A stretch of DNA of 64,000 nucleotides. Source: an uncultured Roseicyclus sp. Lineage in GTDB: Bacteria > Pseudomonadota > Alphaproteobacteria > Rhodobacterales > Rhodobacteraceae. The notes beneath the pieces are model-generated. The model saw only the letters and a program-made list of their open reading frames with translations. It did not search any database and was not told the origin of the DNA. Shown piece after piece: positions 36,397 through 46,336 of this stretch. How positions within the stretch are numbered: position 1 is the stretch's first letter; each line of letters opens with the position of its first letter. Location: positions 244,818 through 308,817 of the forward strand of contig CAKZPN010000027.1 in the NCBI GenBank assembly GCA_937139335.1, written 5' to 3'. A program made the position numbers and the translations under genes.

Positions 36397-36963
36397 ATGG
36401 CACGACAATCGGCAATAGACGATCAACACGCAATTCCCGCGGCGCGGGCGGACTCCGGATATCTCGACCGGTCTGCCCAGCCAGGCCAGAAGCGCCCGAC
36501 TGGCGCCCCCGACCTGGCGCGCGTGCTGCTGCGGGCGCATCTGTTGCGGGGCGACCTGCCCACCGCGATCGCCTCCGCGCGGCGCCTGTCCGCCGCCCTT
36601 CCCGACCGGCCCGATGCCGTCGACATGCTGGTCGAGGTCGCGCTCGACCACGGCCGCGCCCAGACCGCGCGGCAGGTTCTGGCCGTGGCAGAGGCCTCGA
36701 TCCCGGCCGCGCAGGCCGCCCATATCAAGGCGCGCATCGCGATGGCGGAGGGCGATTTCCCCACCGCCAAGGCGATTCTCGTCATGGCCATCGAACGCCA
36801 CCCCGACCACGTCGCGCTGCGCACGCTGCTGACCGAGGTGATGGTCGCCGCCGGCACCGCCGCCGAGGCGCGCGCGGTGCTCGCCCATATCGGCCAGCCG
36901 CCGGTCAACCCGCCGATCCCCGGTGCGGATCGCGCAGAGGATGCCAATACGAAGATCGGATGA
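36397..36963 (+). CDS. Small TPR-repeat protein
   Basis: A 188-residue soluble protein with helix-turn-helix repeats of TPR character, for example ARVLLRAHLLRGDLPTAIASA, EVALDHGRAQTARQVLAVAEA and IKARIAMAEGDFPTAKAILV. There is no signal peptide. It is probably an adaptor; no partner is evident. The CtrA-like box upstream suggests cell-cycle or motility-linked expression. Confidence 0.72.
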   Translation: MARQSAIDDQHAIPAARADSGYLDRSAQPGQKRPTGAPDLARVLLRAHLLRGDLPTAIASARRLSAALPDRPDAVDMLVEVALDHGRAQTARQVLAVAEASIPAAQAAHIKARIAMAEGDFPTAKAILVMAIERHPDHVALRTLLTEVMVAAGTAAEARAVLAHIGQPPVNPPIPGADRAEDANTKIG

Positions 36964-37151
36964 CGGTTCCCGCTTTGATTTGACCTCACCCGCGCAGTTG
37001 GCCATGCTGCCTCCGCGACAGCCGCGGATGGGGACGCGATGGGAGATGCCGGGCTACAGGCCGATCAAGGGCCGGTCTTTCCATGGCCGCCCGTCCCGTC
37101 CGCCCTTGGCGTGGGACCACCCCCGCATCCGCCGCGGACCCAGCCCGTGCC

Positions 37152-38756
37152 ATGAGCCTCGACCGCGTCATCACGCCCACGATCCTGCGCCCGCCCGAGC
37201 GGATCATGCGGCTCGACCGGCTGGGCGCGCTGCAACCCAGCCGCCTGAGCTTTGCCCGGCAGCTGCTGCGCCGGATCGCGGCAGAGCGCTGGGTCATTCG
37301 CCGCACGGGCTGGCAGCTCGATGCCGACGGCAACGGCCACGCGGTCTACGGCGTCGACACCGGCGCGCGGCACTACGCGCTTGTCGTCTGCGTCGCGGGG
37401 GCGGAAACCGGGGTCGCGCTCTGCGATGGCGCGCCAGGCCCGGATGACATCGCGCGGCTGTCGGACAGCCTGCCCCGCGTCGACATCGGCCGGGCCACGG
37501 CGCACGAACTGTGCCTGGCGAAGGCCGGCCGCGACCCGGACCTCTGGGACCACGCGGTCGCACGGCTTGCCCGCGGCCTGCAACCCGACGCCGAGATGGT
37601 CGCGGCCTCGGGGGTGCTGATGCACAGCGGGCCGGTCCTTGCCTCCGGCGCCCACGGCACCGCGGACCGCGACCAGGTCGCCGACCGCCCCGAGATGCAC
37701 GCGCCCTTTCAGGCGGAGCTGCTGATGCTGCTCCTGATGCGGCTCTTCGCCCGCGACCTGGTGGAGCATCTGGCGCGGGCCGCCGGGGGTGGGAATGCCG
37801 CACGCCTCGACCCCGACATCGACGACGCCCTCGGCCTCGGCCTGTCCGCCGGGTTGGGGCTGGCGGCCTTCCCGGTGTCGCACCCGTGCCTCTTCAACAC
37901 CTGGATCATGGCGCGGGAGGAGGCGATCGGCCGGGTCGTCGCCCTGCGCCACGTTCGACCGCTGGAATGGTCCGCCGTGCGCGGGCACCTCGCCGGTCTT
38001 GCCGCCAGCACCGCAACCTCCCGCGCCCGCGACCCCATGCAGGTCGCGCGCAACGCAGCCCTTGCCGCCGAGCTGGCACAACTTGCGCAGGAGATGGCGA
38101 AAGGCCCCGCCGGCGACCGGCCCTGGTCGCGCCTGATGCACTGGGCCGACAACACCCTCGGCCCGGACGGGCAGGAGGCGCTGGCCTCGCTGATGCTGGA
38201 GCCTTACGGCGACCTCGTCGACGGGCTCGGCCATTGCATGTCCGACCGGCTCGACCGCGACTACCGGGTCGACGGCTGCATGAGCGTCGGGCAGGTGCGC
38301 GCGCTGATCTCGACCGTGCATGGCTGGGCGCTGGATCTCGACTGGTCGCCGGGGGGTGCCGGGGCGCTGGCCTGGACCAAGGCCAGCGACGAGTTCAACC
38401 CGCGCCTGTCGCCGCGCGCCGCGGCGCAGGCCGGCCCGTTCGAGCTGCCGCTCGCCATCGTGCACGACGCGGTGCGCGCGTGGCATTGCCTTGGCGGCTA
38501 CCCGGCCAACCTCGCGGTGGCGCATGTCTTGCTGGACCACCCCGAGCATCGCCGCGCCACCCGAAGGGCGCAGATCACCGGCTTCGCCCCCTATGCCGAG
38601 ATCCGCGACAACCTGATCGACGCCGGGGTGCGGCCGGTCGACCTGATCCGGGCGACGGTCTCCTTCCTCGGCGCGACGGATTTCGATCCGCCGTCGGACC
38701 GCCGGATGCGCGTGCGGGTCTTTGCGGGGGTGCCCGCCCCCGGTGTCGGCCCGTGA
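37152..38756 (+). CDS. Conserved protein of unknown function, partner of a DUF3726 protein
   Basis: A protein of about 534 residues that I cannot assign. It starts MSLDRVITPTILRPPERIM; an in-frame ATG at 37083 would add 23 weakly conserved residues. There is no signal peptide and no clear membrane helix, so it is probably cytoplasmic. Visible stretches include RLGALQPSRLSFARQLLRR, VSHPCLFNTWIMAREEAIG and FNPRLSPRAAAQAGPFELP. Its stop overlaps the GTG start of the DUF3726 gene, so the two products likely act together. Confidence 0.6.
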   Translation: MSLDRVITPTILRPPERIMRLDRLGALQPSRLSFARQLLRRIAAERWVIRRTGWQLDADGNGHAVYGVDTGARHYALVVCVAGAETGVALCDGAPGPDDIARLSDSLPRVDIGRATAHELCLAKAGRDPDLWDHAVARLARGLQPDAEMVAASGVLMHSGPVLASGAHGTADRDQVADRPEMHAPFQAELLMLLLMRLFARDLVEHLARAAGGGNAARLDPDIDDALGLGLSAGLGLAAFPVSHPCLFNTWIMAREEAIGRVVALRHVRPLEWSAVRGHLAGLAASTATSRARDPMQVARNAALAAELAQLAQEMAKGPAGDRPWSRLMHWADNTLGPDGQEALASLMLEPYGDLVDGLGHCMSDRLDRDYRVDGCMSVGQVRALISTVHGWALDLDWSPGGAGALAWTKASDEFNPRLSPRAAAQAGPFELPLAIVHDAVRAWHCLGGYPANLAVAHVLLDHPEHRRATRRAQITGFAPYAEIRDNLIDAGVRPVDLIRATVSFLGATDFDPPSDRRMRVRVFAGVPAPGVGP

Positions 38757-39361
38757 GCGAAACGCGGTCGCTGGCCGAGGTGGAGGACCTGGCGCGCCGG
38801 GCCGCACGCGGCGGGGGGCTGCCCTGGGACCTGGCGGACGAGGCCGGGCGCGCGGTGCGCCTCCTGTGCATCGCCAGGATCGACGGCTGCGCGGCGCTTG
38901 CGGCCCTTCTCGCCCATCCCAGGGCGCATCAGGACAAATCCCTCGCCCCCATGGACCTGCGGGACCGGGTCTGGTCAAGCCGCAGCGGCGCGCTCTGCCC
39001 GATCCGCTCCGGCACGGCACTCAGCGACATCGCGGGCGATCTGCCGCCCGATGGCGTCGGCCTGCTGGGGGTGGTGGCCCCGGTCCTCATCCTGCCCTTC
39101 GCAGCCGACATGGCGCGCGCGCTGCAACTGCCCGTGACGCTGTCCTGGCGCGGCGCGGTGGTCAGCATCGGGACCGAGGGGCTGCCGCGTGCACTCCGCA
39201 TCGACCGGCTGGCGCGCACCCGACAGACCGGGCTGCACCTGCATCCGGGCGGTCCCGGCCTGCCGCCCGCCCCGCCCGAGACCCGCGCCCGCCCCGCGCC
39301 CGCCGCGTGGGCTGCGCTGCTGGCCAGCGCCAGCCGCACCTCGTCGCCCGGCTCCCGCTGA
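38753..39361 (+). CDS. DUF3726 domain protein
   Basis: A 202-residue protein whose N-terminus SLAEVEDLARRAARGGGLPWDLADEAGRAV is the typical start of DUF3726, a family of unknown function. The end is Pro/Arg-rich. It starts with GTG in a four-base overlap (GTGA) with the upstream gene. It converges on the phosphonate block, with five bases between stop codons and no evident terminator. Confidence 0.72.
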   Translation: MSETRSLAEVEDLARRAARGGGLPWDLADEAGRAVRLLCIARIDGCAALAALLAHPRAHQDKSLAPMDLRDRVWSSRSGALCPIRSGTALSDIAGDLPPDGVGLLGVVAPVLILPFAADMARALQLPVTLSWRGAVVSIGTEGLPRALRIDRLARTRQTGLHLHPGGPGLPPAPPETRARPAPAAWAALLASASRTSSPGSR

Positions 39362-39366
39362 GCGGC

Positions 39367-39981
39367 TCAGGCGTATTTCTCGATGAAGGCGTCGATGGAG
39401 AGCGCCCGGAAATCCGGGATCGCCGCGCCGAAGCGGTCATGGTCCCAATCCCACCAGGCGATCTGCATCAGCGCGTCTTCCTGCGCTTGCGTGAACCGCC
39501 GCCGGATCGGTGTCGCCGGCACGCCCGCGACGATGGTGTAGGGCGCGACATCCTTCGTCACCACCGCGCCCGCCCCCACGACCGCGCCGGTGCCGATGGT
39601 GACGCCCGCCATCACCGTCACGCCATGGCCGATCCAGACGTCATGGCCCACCGTCACCCAGTGCTCCTCGCGCCACTCGAAGAATTCCGCCTCGTCCGCG
39701 CCCCAGCCGAACATGCTGGCGCGGTAGAGCGCGTGGTGCTGGCAGGCGCGCCAGGTCGGGTGGTTGCCGGGGTTCAGCCGGACCATGTTGGCGATGTTGG
39801 TCCACTTGCCGATGGTCGACCACACGACATGGCCGAAATCGCAGATGTAGGAATAATCCCCCATCTCGCAGGCGGCCAGTTTCGTCAGCCGCCCCACCTC
39901 GGTCCAGCGCCCGAGGGTCACGTCGGCGCCGACCTCCGCCTCTGCGTGGATTGTCGGCGCCTCGGTCAGTTGCTTGCTCAT
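39367..39981 (-). CDS. Phosphonate-cluster hexapeptide-repeat acetyltransferase
   Basis: A 204-residue left-handed beta-helix transferase. Repeats include [19 protein letters not shown] and [21 protein letters not shown], and the C-terminal helix region ends in [12 protein letters not shown]. This matches the acetyltransferase subfamily regularly found in C-P lyase clusters (TIGR03308 type), which may acetylate aminophosphonates or an intermediate, as PhnO does with a different fold. It is the last gene of the minus-strand phnC-E-E unit, eight bases after the permease. Confidence 0.85.
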   Translation of the reverse strand: MSKQLTEAPTIHAEAEVGADVTLGRWTEVGRLTKLAACEMGDYSYICDFGHVVWSTIGKWTNIANMVRLNPGNHPTWRACQHHALYRASMFGWGADEAEFFEWREEHWVTVGHDVWIGHGVTVMAGVTIGTGAVVGAGAVVTKDVAPYTIVAGVPATPIRRRFTQAQEDALMQIAWWDWDHDRFGAAIPDFRALSIDAFIEKYA

Positions 39982-39988
39982 GCCCCGC

Positions 39989-40849
39989 TCATGCGTCGTG
40001 CTTTTCCCCGATGGCCCACAGACGCACGCGCTTGCTCAGCCAGTCGATCGCGAAGATCAGGATCAGCACGTTCAGCACCACGAAGGCCACCTGATCATAC
40101 AGCGAGGCGCGGAAGCGTTCGATGATGATCATGCCGATGCCGCCCGCGCCGACGATGCCGAGGATCGTGGCCGAGCGGGTGTTGCTCTCGAGGAAGTAGA
40201 GCGATTGCGAGATGAACACCGGCAGCACCTGCGGGATGTAGCCGTAGCGGATGATCCCGATCTGCCCCGCGCCGGTGGCGCGCACGCCCTCGACCTGCTT
40301 GCGGTCGATGTTCTCGATCGCCTCGGAGTAGAGCTTGGACAGCGTGCCGAGGTCGGAGACGAAGATCGCGAGCACGCCGGCCAGCGGGCCAAGCCCCACG
40401 GCCCGCACGAAGACGAGGCCCCAGACAAGCTGGTCGATGCCGCGCAGGATGTCGAGGATACGGCGCACGATCTGGCGCACGACCCGCACCGGCATCACGT
40501 TGCGCGCGGCGAGGAAGCCCACGAACAGCGCCCCCATCGTGCCCAGAAGCGTGCCGAGGAAGGCCATGGCCAGCGTCTGCGCGATGCCGACATAGATCTG
40601 GCTGTAGGACCAGGTATCCATGTCGCGCCAGACCACGAAGCTGCGTAGCAGGCGCAGCACCCGCTCGGAGGAGTCGAAGAGCCTGCCGAAATCGAAATAC
40701 CACATCGAGCCGATGATGTAGATGATGGCGATGGCCAGAGGCGCCCAGCGGCGGATCGTGGCCGCGGGGGTCGCGAAGGCGCCCGGATGCGCCGCGCGGA
40801 CCGCGGCGATCTGGCTGTCGGAGACAGCGGAAATGGCGGCGATGCTCAT
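39989..40849 (-). CDS. phnE: Phosphonate ABC transporter permease (second PhnE)
   Basis: A 286-residue inner-membrane permease. Typical PhnE segments are [40 protein letters not shown] (docking loop) and [19 protein letters not shown]. The start overlaps the stop of the other permease gene (ATGA at 40846-40849). The two PhnE proteins probably form a heterodimeric pore served by PhnC. Confidence 0.92.
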   Translation of the reverse strand: MSIAAISAVSDSQIAAVRAAHPGAFATPAATIRRWAPLAIAIIYIIGSMWYFDFGRLFDSSERVLRLLRSFVVWRDMDTWSYSQIYVGIAQTLAMAFLGTLLGTMGALFVGFLAARNVMPVRVVRQIVRRILDILRGIDQLVWGLVFVRAVGLGPLAGVLAIFVSDLGTLSKLYSEAIENIDRKQVEGVRATGAGQIGIIRYGYIPQVLPVFISQSLYFLESNTRSATILGIVGAGGIGMIIIERFRASLYDQVAFVVLNVLILIFAIDWLSKRVRLWAIGEKHDA

Positions 40850-41790
40850 GCGAAATTCTCCCGCCCGATGTAGCCCAGCCGGATCCGCTCGGACATCAGG
40901 TCGATCACGGTCACGGTCAGCACGACGAGGATCAGCACCGCCAGCACCCGGTCATCCGAGTAGAAGGAGATGACGCGGTTCAGTTCCTGGCCGATGCCGC
41001 CCGCGCCGACGAAGCCGATGATCGACGAGGCGCGCACGTTGATCTCGAAGCGCAGCATGGCGTAGCTGAAGAAGTTCGGCGCGACCTGCGGCACGACCGC
41101 ATAGGCCATCTTGTCGGCCCAGGTGCCGCCCACGGCGGTGATGCCCTCGATCGGCCGGGACGAGGCGTTCTCGTTCACCTCGGAAAACAGCTTTCCCAGC
41201 GCGCCCGCGGTGTGGATCGCGATGGCGATGACGCCGGCCAGCGGGCCGATCCCGATCATGAAGACGAAGACCAGCGCCAGCAGGATTTCGGGGATGCCGC
41301 GGCAGATTTCCAGGAACCGGCGCGACACGATGTAGACCCAGGTGTTCGGCGCCAGGTTGGCCGCCGCCGGAAAGCTGAGCACGAAGGCCACCGCGGTGCC
41401 GAGCAGCGTGGCGGTGATCGCCATCAGCACGGTTTCGAAGATCAGCGTCAGGTAGGTCCAGAAATCGGTGTACCAGTAGGTGAGCGAGCCGGGCACGGCG
41501 CTCCCGTCCTCGGTCCGTCCGGCGAACAGCGCGTCCCATTGCAGGTCGGGCATGATCGTCGCGAAATACTCGAAGATGCGCGGGATGCCGTCGGCCAGCC
41601 GCTCGGGGTAGAACCGGCTCACCCAGACCGAGAGGCCAAGGCAGATCGCGAAGATCACCAGCGCCAGGATGTTCCAGACGCGCTTGGTCGCGCGCAGTTC
41701 GATGCGGTGCCGCTCGAAGGTGGCGACGGCGTCGTCGGGGGCGCCGCCCGACGCACCCGCCGAGCCGCCCATCATGGGGGTATAGGTCAT
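40846..41790 (-). CDS. phnE: Phosphonate ABC transporter permease (first PhnE)
   Basis: A 314-residue permease with a longer N-terminus than its partner, including a Gly/Ala-rich start and an extra region with a first helix at ILALVIFAICLGLSVWVS. Conserved parts are ETVLMAITATLLGTAVAF, EGITAVGGTWADKMAYAVVPQ and IIGFVGAGGIGQELNRVIS. It lies twelve bases after phnC. The duplication of phnE within one transporter operon is common in alphaproteobacteria. Confidence 0.92.
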   Translation of the reverse strand: MTYTPMMGGSAGASGGAPDDAVATFERHRIELRATKRVWNILALVIFAICLGLSVWVSRFYPERLADGIPRIFEYFATIMPDLQWDALFAGRTEDGSAVPGSLTYWYTDFWTYLTLIFETVLMAITATLLGTAVAFVLSFPAAANLAPNTWVYIVSRRFLEICRGIPEILLALVFVFMIGIGPLAGVIAIAIHTAGALGKLFSEVNENASSRPIEGITAVGGTWADKMAYAVVPQVAPNFFSYAMLRFEINVRASSIIGFVGAGGIGQELNRVISFYSDDRVLAVLILVVLTVTVIDLMSERIRLGYIGRENFA

Positions 41791-41802
41791 GAGCCGCGGT
41801 CC

Positions 41803-42612
41803 TCAGGCGGACGCGCGCACGGGCGCGGAGGACGCGCCCAGCGAGGTGGAGGTTGCGGCCTCGTTGAAGGCCTCGTGCGCCTCGGCGCCGTAGATCTCGC
41901 GCGCCATCTGCGTGGTCAGCAGGTCCGGCGTGCCGTCGAAGACGATGCGCCCGTCCTGCATCCCGATGATCCGGTCGCAATAATCGCGCGCGGTGTCGAG
42001 CGTGTGCAGGTTGCAGATCACGGTGATGCCATCCTCGCGGTTGATGCTGCGCAGCGCGTCCATCACGATCTTGGCGTTCATCGGGTCAAGCGAGGCGATG
42101 GGTTCGTCGGCGAGCAGGATCTTGGGCTCCTGCGCCAGTGCGCGCGCGATCGCGACACGCTGCTGCTGGCCGCCCGAGAGCGTCTCGGCGCGTTGCAGCG
42201 CGGTATGCGCCATGCCCAGACGGTCGAGCGCCTGGATCGCGAAGGCGCGCTCGCGCGGGGTAAAGACCTGCGCCATCGCGCGCCAGGCCGGCAGGTCGTA
42301 GAGCCGCCCGGTCATCACGTTGGTGATGACGTCGAGACGGCCGACCAGGTTGAACTGCTGGAAGATCATCGCGCAATCGGACCGCCAGGCGCGCAATTCC
42401 TTGCCCTTGAGCCGAGCGATGTCGGCGTCGCCGAACAGGATCTGCCCGTCGGAAGGGTCGATCAGCCGGTTCAGCAACCGCAGAAGCGTGGATTTGCCCG
42501 CGCCCGACCGCCCGATGATCCCGACCATCTGGCCGTCGGGAATGTCAAGATTGGCATTGTCGACGGCAAGGTTGTCGCCGAAGCGGCGGGTCAGTTTGTC
42601 GAGTTTCAGCAT
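41803..42612 (-). CDS. phnC: Phosphonate ABC transporter ATP-binding protein
   Basis: A 269-residue ATPase: Walker [11 protein letters not shown]-loop [13 protein letters not shown], signature [15 protein letters not shown], Walker [14 protein letters not shown] and switch His in [11 protein letters not shown]. The IFQQFNLV and NLHTLDTA segments are characteristic of PhnC. It energises the PhnE pair and follows the first phnD-like gene's stem-loop. Confidence 0.94.
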   Translation of the reverse strand: MLKLDKLTRRFGDNLAVDNANLDIPDGQMVGIIGRSGAGKSTLLRLLNRLIDPSDGQILFGDADIARLKGKELRAWRSDCAMIFQQFNLVGRLDVITNVMTGRLYDLPAWRAMAQVFTPRERAFAIQALDRLGMAHTALQRAETLSGGQQQRVAIARALAQEPKILLADEPIASLDPMNAKIVMDALRSINREDGITVICNLHTLDTARDYCDRIIGMQDGRIVFDGTPDLLTTQMAREIYGAEAHEAFNEAATSTSLGASSAPVRASA

Positions 42613-42688
42613 CGGTGCGCCCCCTGGTGCATTTGGTGTTGCCGGCCTCGCCCACCTCCCCCCGGAGGACGCGCCGTCTGTCGTGCGA

Positions 42689-42715
42689 CAGGGCCGGCGA
42701 CATGCGCCGGCCCTG
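42689..42715 (-). terminator. Stem-loop after the first phnD gene
   Basis: A perfect 11-bp stem, CAGGGCCGGCG (42689-42699) with CGCCGGCCCTG (42705-42715), encloses ACATG. It lies just downstream of the binding-protein stop (minus strand) and before phnC, without a T-run. Confidence 0.62.
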
Positions 42716-42730
42716 CCACGGGTCTGTCGC

Positions 42731-43648
42731 TCAGCGCGTGCCGGTGGCCGCGCGGCGCATGTTGATGATCGGCTCGTAGAACTCGCTGGTGATCGGCCAG
42801 TAGCCCAGCGCCTCGCCGTCGTTGATGGCGTCGAAGCACTCGCGGTCGGTGGTCTGCATCTGCATCATCGCGCCCATCACCAGGTCCTGCAGTTCTTGCG
42901 GCAGGTTGGCGCGGATGACGCGCGGCCCGTTGGTGATCAGGTTCGATTGCCAGATGATGTTGATCTCGTCCATGTCGAGCATGTCGCGATCGACCATCGA
43001 GCGCAGGTTGCCGCGCGAGTAGCCCTGCGCGATGTCGCCCACGCCCGAGGTCCAGGTGACGCCGCCGTCATACTGGCCGTTCAGCACCGCAACCACGGCC
43101 TGCTCGTGGCCGCCGCCAAAACCGGTCTGGGAAAAGTAGCTGTCGATGTCGATGCCGGCGGCCTGCAGTTCGGCCTGCGGCACGAGATAACCCGAGGTGG
43201 AGTTCGGATCGGCCCAGGCCAGGCTGTGGCCTTCCATCTGCTCCAGCGTCTCGATGCCGCTGTCGGCGCGGGTGTACATCACCGAGTAGTAGCCGAGCGA
43301 GCCGTCGATCTGCATCGTGGTGTAGAGCGGACGCACCGCTTCGGGGTCCTGCAGGTAGATGCCGGCGTAGCCCGCCGATCCCAGCCCCGCGAATTCCAGT
43401 TGTTCGGCCAGCAGGCCCTGCATCACGCCGGCGTAGTCGGACGCCGGATAAAGCTCCACGTCGACGCCCAGGCGTTCCTCCAGGTAGGCTTCCTGGCAGG
43501 CGTGGTCGCGCAGGCGGTCGGCCTCGTTCTCGCCGCCCAGAAGGCCGATGCGGAACACCGGCACCTCGTCGCGCCAGTCCTGCGCCATCGCGGGCGTGAC
43601 GGCGGTGGCGCCGAGAAGGAGTGCGGTCACTGTGGTCTTGATCGTCAT
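42731..43648 (-). CDS. phnD: Phosphonate ABC transporter binding protein, copy 1
   Basis: A 305-residue periplasmic phosphonate-binding protein with a signal peptide ([19 protein letters not shown]). The ligand-site segments are recognisable: [44 protein letters not shown] and [21 protein letters not shown] use the ATG at 43648, with an AAGGGAC site before it. It is nearest to phnC and is a tandem paralogue of the gene at 43848. Confidence 0.93.
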   Translation of the reverse strand: MTIKTTVTALLLGATAVTPAMAQDWRDEVPVFRIGLLGGENEADRLRDHACQEAYLEERLGVDVELYPASDYAGVMQGLLAEQLEFAGLGSAGYAGIYLQDPEAVRPLYTTMQIDGSLGYYSVMYTRADSGIETLEQMEGHSLAWADPNSTSGYLVPQAELQAAGIDIDSYFSQTGFGGGHEQAVVAVLNGQYDGGVTWTSGVGDIAQGYSRGNLRSMVDRDMLDMDEINIIWQSNLITNGPRVIRANLPQELQDLVMGAMMQMQTTDRECFDAINDGEALGYWPITSEFYEPIINMRRAATGTR

Positions 43649-43801
43649 GGGTCTGTCCCTTTTCGATGGTGTCACTGTGCGCGGCTACCGGTCGGGGCCG
43701 CGGCCACGGGCCTATGGGCGCGGTGTGACGGGGGCGTTTCCCCTGTGTAAAACCTCTGTGACGCCGTGCCGGGCGTGTCGGCCGGGTCTGGACATGACTG
43801 T

Positions 43802-43830
43802 GCCGGGGGCGTCATGGCGACGCCCCCGGC
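43802..43830 (-). terminator. Stem-loop between the two phnD genes
   Basis: GCCGGGGGCGTC (43802-43813) and GACGCCCCCGGC (43819-43830) form a perfect 12-bp stem with an ATGGC loop, 18 bases after the stop of the upstream phnD copy. No T-run follows on the minus strand, so partial attenuation or RNA protection is likely. Confidence 0.65.
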
Positions 43831-43847
43831 GGAAGTTCGGCTCAGGC

Positions 43848-44765
43848 TCAGCGCGAACCGGCGGTGGCTTCGCGCATCGTGATGACGCCCTCGTAGAACG
43901 CGTGGTCGACCGGGACCCAGCCCTGGCCTTCGCCGTTCGAGAAGGACACGTAGCACTCCGGGTCGGTTTCATGCTGCGAGATCAGGTAGTCGTAGACGAT
44001 CTGGCGGGCTTCCTCGGGGATGCCCTGGCGGACCACGGCGGGACCGTTCGGGATCACGCCCGAGGTCCAGATCACGCGCACGTCGTTCATGTCGATCAGG
44101 CCGTTGTTCACCATCGTGCGGAAGTTGCCGCGGGTGTAGCCCTCGGAATGCTCGCCCTGACCCGAGGTCCAGGTCACGCCGGCGTCGTACTGCTCGTTCA
44201 GGACGGCGATTACCGCCTGCTCGTGGCCGCCACCAAAGCCGGTGGTCGAGAAGTAGTCGTCGGTGATGCCCTGCTGGCTCAGCTCGAACTGCGGCACGAG
44301 GTAGCCGGAGGTGGAGTTCGGGTCGGCATAGGCCAGGCTGCGGCCGGCCATGTCCTCGACCGACTGGATGTCGCTGTCGGCGCGGACATACATCATCGAG
44401 ACGTAGCCGGTGGAGCCATCGGCCTCCGAACCCACGACGATCGGCTCGACCGACTCGGGGTCCTGCATGTAGATGCCGGCGTAGCCCGACGCGCCCAGCG
44501 TGGCGAAGTCGAGCTGGTCGGCCAGCAGGCCCTGCATCACGCCGGCGTAGTCGGCGGCGGGGAACAGCTCGACCGGAACACCCAGCGCCTCTTCCATCGC
44601 GACGCGGAAGCACTCGTTGTTGCGCAGACGGTCGGCCTCGTTCTCGCCGCCCAGCAGGCCGACGCGGAAGACGGGCATGTCGGCGCGCCAGTCCTGTGCG
44701 AGGGTCGAGGTGGCGGTGAGGGCAGTTGCGCCCAAGACGAGGGCGGAAAGCGTGAACTTGAACAT
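43848..44765 (-). CDS. phnD: Phosphonate ABC transporter binding protein, copy 2
   Basis: A 305-residue paralogue of the adjacent binding protein, with signal peptide FKFTLSALVLGATALTATSTLAQ and the same ligand-site segments ([53 protein letters not shown]). The ATG at 44765 is preferred over 44795. It is the promoter-proximal gene, directly behind a tandem Pho box, so it should be the more strongly expressed copy. The pair may divide phosphonate substrates between them. Confidence 0.93.
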   Translation of the reverse strand: MFKFTLSALVLGATALTATSTLAQDWRADMPVFRVGLLGGENEADRLRNNECFRVAMEEALGVPVELFPAADYAGVMQGLLADQLDFATLGASGYAGIYMQDPESVEPIVVGSEADGSTGYVSMMYVRADSDIQSVEDMAGRSLAYADPNSTSGYLVPQFELSQQGITDDYFSTTGFGGGHEQAVIAVLNEQYDAGVTWTSGQGEHSEGYTRGNFRTMVNNGLIDMNDVRVIWTSGVIPNGPAVVRQGIPEEARQIVYDYLISQHETDPECYVSFSNGEGQGWVPVDHAFYEGVITMREATAGSR

Positions 44766-44862
44766 CGAGATGCGTCCTATGACTGGTTGATCCATCGCGG
44801 AGCGCGGCCTTGCCCTTCCGGTCCGGCCGCATTCCGTTGCCGCTGACGCCTAGGCGCTCTTT

Positions 44863-44902
44863 GTGATGGTATGGTAATGGGTATGCGATAGATTTGTGAC
44901 AG
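44863..44902 (-). promoter_or_regulatory. Tandem Pho box for the phnD-D-C-E-E operon
   Basis: On the minus strand four 7-mers recur at exact 11-base spacing: CTGTCAC, CTATCGC, CCATTAC and CCATCAC, separated by AAAT, ATAC and CATA. This is two PhoB dimer sites in tandem, about 100-140 bases before the phnD start. Confidence 0.65.
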
Positions 44903-45101
44903 AGCCCCAACCCCTTCACCCGGCATGGGATTCGTCATTTCGCCCCGGCGACGGCCCGATAGCGCGTGATTTCACCCACACCGACATGTCGCGGAATTGT
45001 CTGAAAATTCACCCCTTACCGGCGGGGAGCACCCGTGTTTCCGCCCCGCCGCCCGATTCGCGAGCAGACTGCGCATGCACCCCGCAGACCGCGCATCCCA
45101 A

Positions 45102-45130
45102 ACGTCATGAAAATGTCACCGCTCTGAGAC
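45102..45130 (+). promoter_or_regulatory. Pho-box-like repeat for phnM copy 1
   Basis: Three 7-mers at 11-base spacing, ACGTCAT, ATGTCAC and CTGAGAC, lie 55-83 bases before the ATG at 45185. The first two fit the PhoB half-site well. Confidence 0.5.
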
Positions 45131-45184
45131 CGGCGAGTTACAGACCGCCGGTTGAGAGACGCCATACCGCAGGAGTTCTCGCCG

Positions 45185-46336
45185 ATGTTTGACCTCAAAT
45201 CCGCCGACGCGGTCACCTTGTCCAATGCCCGCATCGTGACGCCCCGCGGCATCGTCGAGGGCGCGCTGACGCTGGAGGGCGGCAGGATCGCGGGCACCAG
45301 CCGCGCGGGCGACGGCATCGACCTCGGCGGCGCCTTCCTCATCCCTGGCATCGTCGACCTGCACACCGACCATGTGGAGCGGCACACCCACCCGCGCGTC
45401 TCGGTCCTGTGGCCGTTCCTGCCCGCGCTGATGGCGCATGACGCGGTGGTGATCTCGGGCGGCACCACGACCGTTTTCGACAGCCTCTCGGTCGGCGCTT
45501 CGATGAAACGGCCCGAACGGCGCGAGATCCTGCAGCCGCTGATCGCGGCCCTGGCCGACGGCAAGACCGCCGGCGTCTTCCGCGCCGATCATCTGCTGCA
45601 CCTGCGCTGCGAGATTTCCGACCCCACCACGATCGACCTCGTCGACGCCAGCATCGCGCACCCGCTCACGCGGCTGGTGTCGGTGATGGACCACACGCCC
45701 GGCGACCGGCAAAGCCCCGACATCGACAGCTGGTTCCAGCACATGATCCACGAGATGGAGGTCGACGAGGCCACCGGCCACGCGATGATGGACGACCTGT
45801 TCGAACGCTCCCGCACCCGAGGCGCCGAGGTGCGCGCGCATGTGGTCGCCGCCGCCCGCGCCGCCACCCTGCCGCTGATGAGCCATGACGACCGCAGCGA
45901 GGCCCATGTCGACCAGGCCCGCGCCGAGGGGATGGGCATGGCCGAGTTCCCGACCACGCTGGAGGCCGCCCGCCGCGCCCGCGAGGCCGGGCTCTCAATC
46001 GTCATGGGCGCGCCCAACTACCTGCGCGGCGGCTCGCAATCGGGCAATGTCGCGGTGGCGGAGCTGCTGGCGCTGGGGCTGGTCGATGCCCTGGCCTCCG
46101 ACTACATCCCGCGCTCGCCGCTCGACGCGGCCTTCCGGCTGGCCGCCGACCCGGCCCTGCCGCATGACCTGTCTGCCGCGCTGGCCCTCGTCACCGACGC
46201 GCCGGCGCGGATGACCGGCCTCGACGATCGCGGCCGGATCGAGGACGGGCTGCGCGCCGATCTGGCCGCCGTCCGGCTGGTGGACGATCAACCCGTGGTG
46301 CAGGCCGTGTGGCGCGCCGGAAAGCAGGTGTTCTGA
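45185..46336 (+). CDS. phnM: Alpha-D-ribose 1-methylphosphonate 5-triphosphate diphosphatase family (PhnM copy 1)
   Basis: A 383-residue amidohydrolase-fold protein. PhnM removes pyrophosphate from the ribosylated phosphonate triphosphate before C-P bond cleavage. The metal site appears as VDLHTDHVERHTHPR, followed by VISGGTTTVFDSLSVG, VMDHTPGDRQ, LMSHDDRSEAH and ASDYIPRSPL. The usual HTDNLE is HTDHVE here, a difference from copy 2. The ATG at 45185 follows AGGAG. Its stop overlaps the next start (TGATG). Confidence 0.88.
   Translation: MFDLKSADAVTLSNARIVTPRGIVEGALTLEGGRIAGTSRAGDGIDLGGAFLIPGIVDLHTDHVERHTHPRVSVLWPFLPALMAHDAVVISGGTTTVFDSLSVGASMKRPERREILQPLIAALADGKTAGVFRADHLLHLRCEISDPTTIDLVDASIAHPLTRLVSVMDHTPGDRQSPDIDSWFQHMIHEMEVDEATGHAMMDDLFERSRTRGAEVRAHVVAAARAATLPLMSHDDRSEAHVDQARAEGMGMAEFPTTLEAARRAREAGLSIVMGAPNYLRGGSQSGNVAVAELLALGLVDALASDYIPRSPLDAAFRLAADPALPHDLSAALALVTDAPARMTGLDDRGRIEDGLRADLAAVRLVDDQPVVQAVWRAGKQVF

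Larger units (their letters stand above)
44766..45184. other. Divergent phosphonate promoter region
   Basis: The gap between phnD copy 2 (minus) and phnM copy 1 (plus) holds no gene. It contains Pho-box-like direct repeats on each strand (listed separately). The central part, 44,940-45,090, is ordinary GC-rich sequence. Confidence 0.55.

Noticed and set aside
36194..36418. 74-codon plus-strand frame in the divergent region (MLFIAKATKPW...)
   Set aside because: No ribosome site, no resemblance to a family, and it overlaps the CtrA-like box and the start of the TPR gene in another frame.
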